Origin: Actinomadura rupiterrae
GTDB taxonomy: Bacteria; Actinomycetota; Actinomycetes; Streptosporangiales; Streptosporangiaceae
Length of the DNA stretch: 64,000 nt
NCBI RefSeq assembly: GCF_024172125.1
Contig: NZ_JAMZEA010000009.1
Location: forward strand, 248,001-312,000
Direction of reading: 5' to 3'
Part shown: piece by piece, positions 59,298 to 64,000 of the stretch
Layout of the letters: each line of letters begins with the position of its first letter
How positions within the stretch are numbered: position 1 is the stretch's first letter
Notes under the pieces: generated by a model
Database searches by the model: none
Seen by the model: only the letters and a program-made list of their open reading frames with translations
What the model was told of the DNA's origin: nothing
Translations under genes and position numbers: made by a program

Positions 59298-60032
59298 ATG
59301 ACCGACGACCTCTGGACGCCGCCGGCCGTGCTGCTCGCGGTCGACTTGGTGATCTTGACGCTGCGCGAGTCGCGCCTGCACATCCTTCTCGTGGAGCGCG
59401 GCGTCGAGCCGTACAAGGGCGCCTGGGCGCTGCCCGGCGGGTTCCTGGGCCACGCGGAGGAGGACCTCACCGCCGCCGCTCACCGCGAACTGGCGGAGGA
59501 GGCCGCCATGGACGTGGAGTCACTCCATCTGGAGCACCTGAACGTCTACGGCGCCCCGGGACGTGATCCGCGCGGCCGCGTCGTGTCCGTCGCTTACCTG
59601 GCGATCGCGCCCGGACTTCCGGAGCCGACCGCGGGCACGGACGCGGCGGGCGCCCGCTGGCAGAGCACCGATCAGGTTCTCTGCGGGGAGTTGGAGCTGG
59701 CGTTCGACCACCAGAAGATCGCCGCGGACGGCGTCGAGCGCGCCCGCGCCAAGCTCGAACGATCGTCCCTGGCGACGGCGTTCTGCGGGCCGACCTTCAC
59801 TATCACCGATCTCCAGCGGGTCTACGAGGCGGTCTGGGGGATATCGCTCGACCCCCGCAACTTCTACCGGAAGGTCCAGAAGTCCGGCGGGTTCATCGTC
59901 GCGGCGGACGCCGATCGCAAGGTCACGTCCGGACGGCCCGCTCGGCTGTTCAAGGCCGGTCCGCGCAAAGACCTGTACCCGGCCATGCTCCGGCCGGCCC
60001 AACCTCCCGACACGAAGGGGCCAGAACGATGA
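59298..60032 (+). CDS. NrtR-type Nudix-winged-helix regulator
   Basis: A 244-residue protein. Residues about 8-140 are a Nudix domain: GGFLGHAEEDLTAAAHRELA contains most of the box (47-66), with R63-E64 and E67-E68 in REXXEE kept and one extra residue before it; the terminal Gly is Ala. Residues about 155-230 are the winged-helix DNA-binding domain (TITDLQRVYEAVWG, NFYRKVQKSGGF). NrtR regulators sense ADP-ribose or related NAD-derived nucleotides. The inverted repeat just upstream should be its operator. Its stop overlaps the MTAN gene start (ATGA), tying regulator and effector together. Target genes could be this operon alone. Confidence 0.85.
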   Translation: MTDDLWTPPAVLLAVDLVILTLRESRLHILLVERGVEPYKGAWALPGGFLGHAEEDLTAAAHRELAEEAAMDVESLHLEHLNVYGAPGRDPRGRVVSVAYLAIAPGLPEPTAGTDAAGARWQSTDQVLCGELELAFDHQKIAADGVERARAKLERSSLATAFCGPTFTITDLQRVYEAVWGISLDPRNFYRKVQKSGGFIVAADADRKVTSGRPARLFKAGPRKDLYPAMLRPAQPPDTKGPER

Positions 60033-61186
60033 GTGGCAGAACGATCGTCGTGCTCACGGCACTGGACGTTGAGTACGGCGCCTTCCGTGAGAGGCTGCGC
60101 GACCCGCGATTGCATCGGCACCGGCAGGGCACGCGCTTCGAAGTCGGGCGGCTTGAGGGGGGCCGCTGCCGGATCGCGCTCGGGCTCGTCGGCAAAGGCA
60201 ACCAGTCCGCCGCGGTCCTGGCCGAACGCGCCATAGCCGAGTTCGCCCCCGCCGCCCTGCTGTTCGTGGGGGTGGCGGGCGCCCTGCACTCCCATATCGC
60301 GCTCGGGGATGTCGTGGTGGCCACTCATGTCTACGCCTTTCACGGCGGGACCAGCGAGGACGACGGTTTCAAGAGCCGTCCCCGCGTCTGGGAGGTGTCC
60401 CACAGCGCCGACCAGATCGCCCGGGAAGTCGAACGCGAGGGCGCTTGGACAAGGAACGGGCGGGCGAAGCACCGCCGGCCCAAGGTGCACTTCGGGCCCA
60501 TCGCGGCCGGCGAAGTGGTTCTCAACTCCACGGTTTCGGCACACGCCGACTGGATCCGGCATCACTACAACGATGCTCTCGCGATCGAAATGGAAGGCGC
60601 CGGAGTCGCACAGGCCGCACACCTGAACAGGTCGCTTCCGGTGATCGTGATCCGGGGCGTCAGTGACCGGGCCGACGGCACCAAGGAGGCCACCGACCGG
60701 GAGCGATGGCAGCCACGAGCAGTGGCCAATGCGGCGGCGTTCACCGCGGCCCTGGCCGAGAGCCTCACCGCAGACGAAGCGAACCACCGAGAGCCCGAGA
60801 CGACCGGTACGACGGGGAGCCACCAGATGGGTGACACGGTCCGCAACATCGCCAAGGGCAACGCCAGGGTGGGCGTCCAGGCCGGCCACGTGCACGGTGG
60901 CGTCCACCTGGCGGCCGGCGATGCCTCGCAGCCGGACCCGTCCGCGGCGCTCGTGGAGCTGATCGCCCGGCTCGACCAGGCGCGGGACGCAGGAGTCCTC
61001 GATGATGACACCCACCGCGCGGCGCGCGCCGAACTCGACGACGCCCGCGAAGCCTTGCACGCGACTCCTCCGGACACGAGCAGGGTGACCCTCGCGCTGA
61101 AGAAGGTGCGCGGGCTCGTCGCGGACGCCGCCGCCCTGGCCGCCGAGGTGGCGAGCGTGCTGGGGCTCGTCCGGAAGCTGTCATGA
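60029..61186 (+). CDS. MTAN/PNP-type nucleosidase with RHIM-like C-terminal motif
   Basis: A 385-residue protein. Residues 1-250 have the PNP/MTAN fold: VVLTALDVEYGAF at the start, E187-M-E189-G-A-G in IEMEGAG for ribose and D213 in GVSDRAD as catalytic acid. Cellular MTAN enzymes are about 230-245 residues, so the other 135 are extra: a linker, then R280-L294 (RVGVQAGHVHGGVHL), a Gln-Ala-Gly/Gly-Val core like bacterial RHIM-type amyloid signalling motifs, and a coiled helical tail. Nucleosidases of this fold are used as ATP- or NAD-depleting effectors in phage defence. It is coupled by 4-bp overlaps to the Nudix regulator and to the membrane protein. Confidence 0.8.
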   Translation: MSGRTIVVLTALDVEYGAFRERLRDPRLHRHRQGTRFEVGRLEGGRCRIALGLVGKGNQSAAVLAERAIAEFAPAALLFVGVAGALHSHIALGDVVVATHVYAFHGGTSEDDGFKSRPRVWEVSHSADQIAREVEREGAWTRNGRAKHRRPKVHFGPIAAGEVVLNSTVSAHADWIRHHYNDALAIEMEGAGVAQAAHLNRSLPVIVIRGVSDRADGTKEATDRERWQPRAVANAAAFTAALAESLTADEANHREPETTGTTGSHQMGDTVRNIAKGNARVGVQAGHVHGGVHLAAGDASQPDPSAALVELIARLDQARDAGVLDDDTHRAARAELDDAREALHATPPDTSRVTLALKKVRGLVADAAALAAEVASVLGLVRKLS

Positions 61187-63144
61187 CCGGCCCGGGGACG
61201 ACCACGTCCAACTACGCCGCGGACGACTCCCGGGTCGGGATGCAGGCGGGGGTGGTCCATGGCGACGTCACGATCTATTCGGCTCCGCCGGCCGCCTCGC
61301 CCAGGGAGAAGTTCGAGATCGGTGCACGGCTGCTCGACGGCAGCCAGCCGAGCAAAGCGAGAGAGGTCATCGGCGAAGCCGTGATGGCCGGCCTCACCGG
61401 CAACAGGGTGTGCTTCCACTGGCAGCTCGCCCTCGTCAGCGGGAGGGCGTGGAACGAGGTCCCGGACGCGGACGCCGAGGCGCTCCGGCAGGCGCCGTCC
61501 TTCTGCCGCCTCAGCGGCGAGGACGCCTGGGCGGACGGCGTGAAGACCGTCTTGCGGCTCCTGGACGCCGCCGCCCGGCCCGACACCAACCTCCGGCCGC
61601 TGCTGAAGGATTTCGACAATCTCGCGGAACCCCAACGCGGCATGATCCTCCGGCACCTCGAACTGTTCCTCGAAGGGCCGTTGAAGAACGAGATCTGGGA
61701 CCGCTCCCTGGCCGAGGCGCGGGAAGAGCAGATGGCGGACGACCGGAGCGAGCGCGTCTGGAAGTACTTCCACCCCAACCCCGCCGGCCCCCGGTTCCTT
61801 CCGGTACGACCGGCCGCGATCCCCCTTGCTCTACGGGCCCAGGCGGTCTGCGGTTCGGTCGTCCTTGGCGGCGCGGCATTGAACCTGGGCTACCTGCTCC
61901 TCAAAGACCTCCAACTGCTCGCACTGCTCGTGTACGCGCTGGGCATCGGCGGTGGCTTGTGGAGCGTCCACGCAGCCGCCGAATGGCACTACCTCACCGC
62001 CAGGCTCCACGCGAAAGAAGGAGAGCTCAGGCGGCCGCGGGAACTCCCGTCCCGCGCGAAACGCTCCGGCTTCGCCGGCAAGGTGGACCAGCGCTTCGAC
62101 CACTACTTCGCTAAGTACGTGCCGCGCAATGCGAGCCGCCCGACCTGGTTGGACGGCACGGCGGGCATCCGCAAACGCCTCCGGGACGAGATGGTCGAGG
62201 TCTACCGGGAGCAGCGCACCAGCGTTGAGCAGATCGCCTGGCTGATTCGGTACCGGGTGAGCGAGGTCCGCAGACAGTGGGAAGACGGCTCGCTTTGGGA
62301 CTACCGGCGAGAACTCTCCGTCCCGCTGAGCACCAGGGCCGCGACCTTCCTCGGCCTCGCCGTGCTCGCCACCGGGACACTCTGGGCGGTGGCGGACGCG
62401 GCGCAGAAAGCACCCTCGAACGCGGTGGCAGCCTTGCTTCTGGCGTTCGTCTCCGGGGTGGCCGCTGCCCGTGCCCGGATACAGATCACCACAGAGAACC
62501 GGCGGTACGCGGCGGACGTCGCCGAACAACGCCGAGTCCAGGAGGGCTGCCAAGCGGCCTTTGAACGCTGGAAGCACAAGCTCGCCGACAAGCCGACCGA
62601 CCCGGAGATGGCGATCTGGCTGGACCGTGACCGGAAGGTGCTGCTGAGTGATGCCCTGCGCCATTACGGCCTTGCCATGAGCGACGTGATCGCACATGCC
62701 TTCATCGAGGCACCCGGGTCACCCACCAGGCGCGCCCGGGTCCACAAAGGACCCTGGCGGTACACGCGCTATCGCTTGCTCCTGTTCCTGCTCACCAAGG
62801 ACGGAGTACGCCAACTCGGCGCCGACCTCGACTTCGAGCAGGGCACCTTCCACGATCGAGCCCGCACCAACTATCGCTACGAGGCCGTTGCAGCCGTCCG
62901 GGTGCGCCAAGCCGACGACGGCGACCACGGCTTCGAACTCGCCCTCGTCAATGGAGAGCTGGTCAAGGCGGAGATATTGGCTGCCGCCATGGAAGACCTC
63001 CAGGCGGACGAGACCCTCACCACCGTTTCCGAGGCGACGCTGGACGCCGCCGGCTTCGGCCACACGCTCCACGTCATGGAGGGAATCGCCGCAGAGGGCA
63101 AGCTGTGGATCGAACAGGAGCATCGGCGACGGGCGGATCGCTGA
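61183..63144 (+). CDS. Four-TM protein with N-terminal RHIM-like motif
   Basis: A 653-residue protein I do not recognise as a whole. R17-Y32 (RVGMQAGVVHGDVTIY) copies the motif in the MTAN protein upstream. Residues about 40-200 are helical with TPR-like pairs. Two TM segments lie at about 219-240 and 244-265, and two more at about 386-407 and 412-432, each pair a short hairpin. Between them is a charged helical region, and the last 150 residues look like a mixed alpha/beta cytoplasmic domain. The shared motif suggests it nucleates with, or receives a signal from, the nucleosidase at the membrane. Start ATG 61183 overlaps the upstream stop. Function is inferred. Confidence 0.75.
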   Translation: MTGPGTTTSNYAADDSRVGMQAGVVHGDVTIYSAPPAASPREKFEIGARLLDGSQPSKAREVIGEAVMAGLTGNRVCFHWQLALVSGRAWNEVPDADAEALRQAPSFCRLSGEDAWADGVKTVLRLLDAAARPDTNLRPLLKDFDNLAEPQRGMILRHLELFLEGPLKNEIWDRSLAEAREEQMADDRSERVWKYFHPNPAGPRFLPVRPAAIPLALRAQAVCGSVVLGGAALNLGYLLLKDLQLLALLVYALGIGGGLWSVHAAAEWHYLTARLHAKEGELRRPRELPSRAKRSGFAGKVDQRFDHYFAKYVPRNASRPTWLDGTAGIRKRLRDEMVEVYREQRTSVEQIAWLIRYRVSEVRRQWEDGSLWDYRRELSVPLSTRAATFLGLAVLATGTLWAVADAAQKAPSNAVAALLLAFVSGVAAARARIQITTENRRYAADVAEQRRVQEGCQAAFERWKHKLADKPTDPEMAIWLDRDRKVLLSDALRHYGLAMSDVIAHAFIEAPGSPTRRARVHKGPWRYTRYRLLLFLLTKDGVRQLGADLDFEQGTFHDRARTNYRYEAVAAVRVRQADDGDHGFELALVNGELVKAEILAAAMEDLQADETLTTVSEATLDAAGFGHTLHVMEGIAAEGKLWIEQEHRRRADR

Positions 63145-63175
63145 AACCAACCCATCGGCGGGTCGGTGTGGGTGG

Positions 63176-64000
63176 TTAGGGGGTGGAGTTTTGGTTGGGG
63201 GTTGCGGGGGTGGGGTGGATGCGGGGGGTTGGTAGGAGGGTTAGGGCGGTGGCGGTTGAGGCTAGGACGGTTGCCGCTATTGCTAGGGCGGTTTGGGTTG
63301 GGCCGTTGGCTGTTACCAGGGGGCCGACCAGGAGTAGGGCTATCGGGGCCAGGGCGTAGGCGGGGACGAAGTTCCAGGCGCTGACGCGGGCGACGGTTTC
63401 TATGGGGACGGTTCGCTGGAGTTGGGTGACCCACAGGACCATGTAGATCGCTTTGGCGATGCCAGAGGCGAGCATGGCTGCGGCAATGGCGGCTGAGGCG
63501 GCGTTGGTTCCTATCGCCAGGAGTGGGGCGCCGGTAGCCGGCAAGAGCAGGACGGCTAGTGGGACGGGGTGGCGGGGTTTCCAGCGGACGGCCAGGAGGG
63601 CGCCTGCTATTGCGCCTAGGGCTTCGCAGGCGCTTACGGTTCCCCAGGTGGCGGCGCCTCGGTGGGTGTCGTCCATGAAGACGGGGCCGATGATTTCGGC
63701 GAGGGTGGCGGTGGCGATGATGGCGGTGGTGAATTGGAGGGTCATCGCCCACATCCAGCGGTGAGGCGCGAAGTGCTTCCAGCCGGTGGTCAGTTCTGAG
63801 AGTGGGCCGGGGGTGGTTCTTCTGGTGCGGGTGATTTTAAGGCGGAGGAGGAGGGCGGCGCTGGCCAGGCAGGCTCCGGCTTTGAGGAGTGCGGCGAGGG
63901 GTGCGCCCAGTGAGGTGACGACTATTCCGGCGGCGGTGAGGCCGATTAGGGCGCCTATTGCTTCGGTTTGGCCGACCAGGGCGTTGGCGCCGTGGCGCTG
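63176..64000 (-). CDS. MFS transporter, 5' end beyond the window
   Basis: At least 275 residues, open from the right edge to TAA at 63176-63178. Eight or so hydrophobic helices are visible, with LVGQTEAIGALIGL near the edge and a central loop (RRTTPGPLSELTTGW). It belongs to the 12-TM MFS_3-like group of exporters. The 5' part, including motif A, is outside. Codon use is distinctly different from its neighbours, with many A/T-ending codons, which may point to acquisition. Its end is 31 bp from the end of the four-TM gene; the two converge. Confidence 0.8.
   Translation of the reverse strand, partial: QRHGANALVGQTEAIGALIGLTAAGIVVTSLGAPLAALLKAGACLASAALLLRLKITRTRRTTPGPLSELTTGWKHFAPHRWMWAMTLQFTTAIIATATLAEIIGPVFMDDTHRGAATWGTVSACEALGAIAGALLAVRWKPRHPVPLAVLLLPATGAPLLAIGTNAASAAIAAAMLASGIAKAIYMVLWVTQLQRTVPIETVARVSAWNFVPAYALAPIALLLVGPLVTANGPTQTALAIAATVLASTATALTLLPTPRIHPTPATPNQNSTP

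Noticed and set aside
60029..61186. Housekeeping MTA/SAH nucleosidase (pfs)
   Set aside because: The protein is about 135 residues longer than pfs enzymes, has a signalling-like motif and is coupled to a regulator and a membrane protein, not to methionine-cycle genes.

Overview
The window is high-GC DNA with dense, short-spaced genes, many GTG starts and many ATGA/GTGA stop-start overlaps. This is typical of a filamentous actinomycete. The steroid C/D-ring genes, the tRNA-linked integrative element with a RepSA-like initiator and the many TetR/XRE regulators fit a soil actinomycete, perhaps near Actinomadura. That family-level placement is an impression, not a result.

Layout. 0-11 kb: a histidine phosphatase, a VOC protein, then a four-gene stop-start-coupled operon (1332-6251) that combines a Cas4/RecB-like nuclease and a compact Upf1-like SF1 helicase with two unrecognised proteins; then an ABC ATPase, a thioesterase-like protein and a long coiled-coil protein. 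11-22 kb: a GbsR/MarR-regulated ABC exporter, the helicase HrpA, a membrane Ser/Thr kinase with an extracellular lysozyme-like domain, and a NuoF-like/cytochrome-b-like pair. 22-40.5 kb: a steroid (HIP-CoA) degradation locus with the order of the mycobacterial KstR2 regulon: two SDRs divergent from echA20-ipdA-ipdB-ipdC, and fadE30-ipdF-kstR2-fadA6. Matching KstR2-type operators lie at both outer promoters. A TetR/thioredoxin-like/MFS block, a quinone reductase/SDR/XRE block and an acyl-CoA dehydrogenase/MaoC/CaiB block are interleaved. fadD3 and fadE31-33 counterparts are not in the window. 40.5-43.4 kb: an ANTAR-PAS-PP2C phosphatase and a lipoprotein.

43.5-56.7 kb: a 13.15-kb AICE-type integrative element in tRNA-Pro(GGG), bounded by a perfect 43-bp repeat. 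It carries int, xis, rep, a run of overlapping small zinc-ribbon genes, FtsK/Tra-like and membrane transfer proteins and an XRE-TPR regulator. Its right-end cargo is a 2H phosphoesterase and an AT-richer protein with two PD-(D/E)XK-like sites. The motif GGGGACC-N4-GGGGACC lies about 98 bp inside each att site.

56.9-64 kb: a DHA2 efflux pump with divergent TetR, then a three-gene coupled operon behind a perfect inverted repeat: an NrtR-type Nudix regulator, an MTAN/PNP nucleosidase with a C-terminal RHIM-like motif, and a four-TM protein whose N-terminus carries the same motif. This operon is the best candidate for an undescribed conflict or immune system. The 1332-6251 nuclease-helicase operon is the second. 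A partial MFS gene runs off the right edge.
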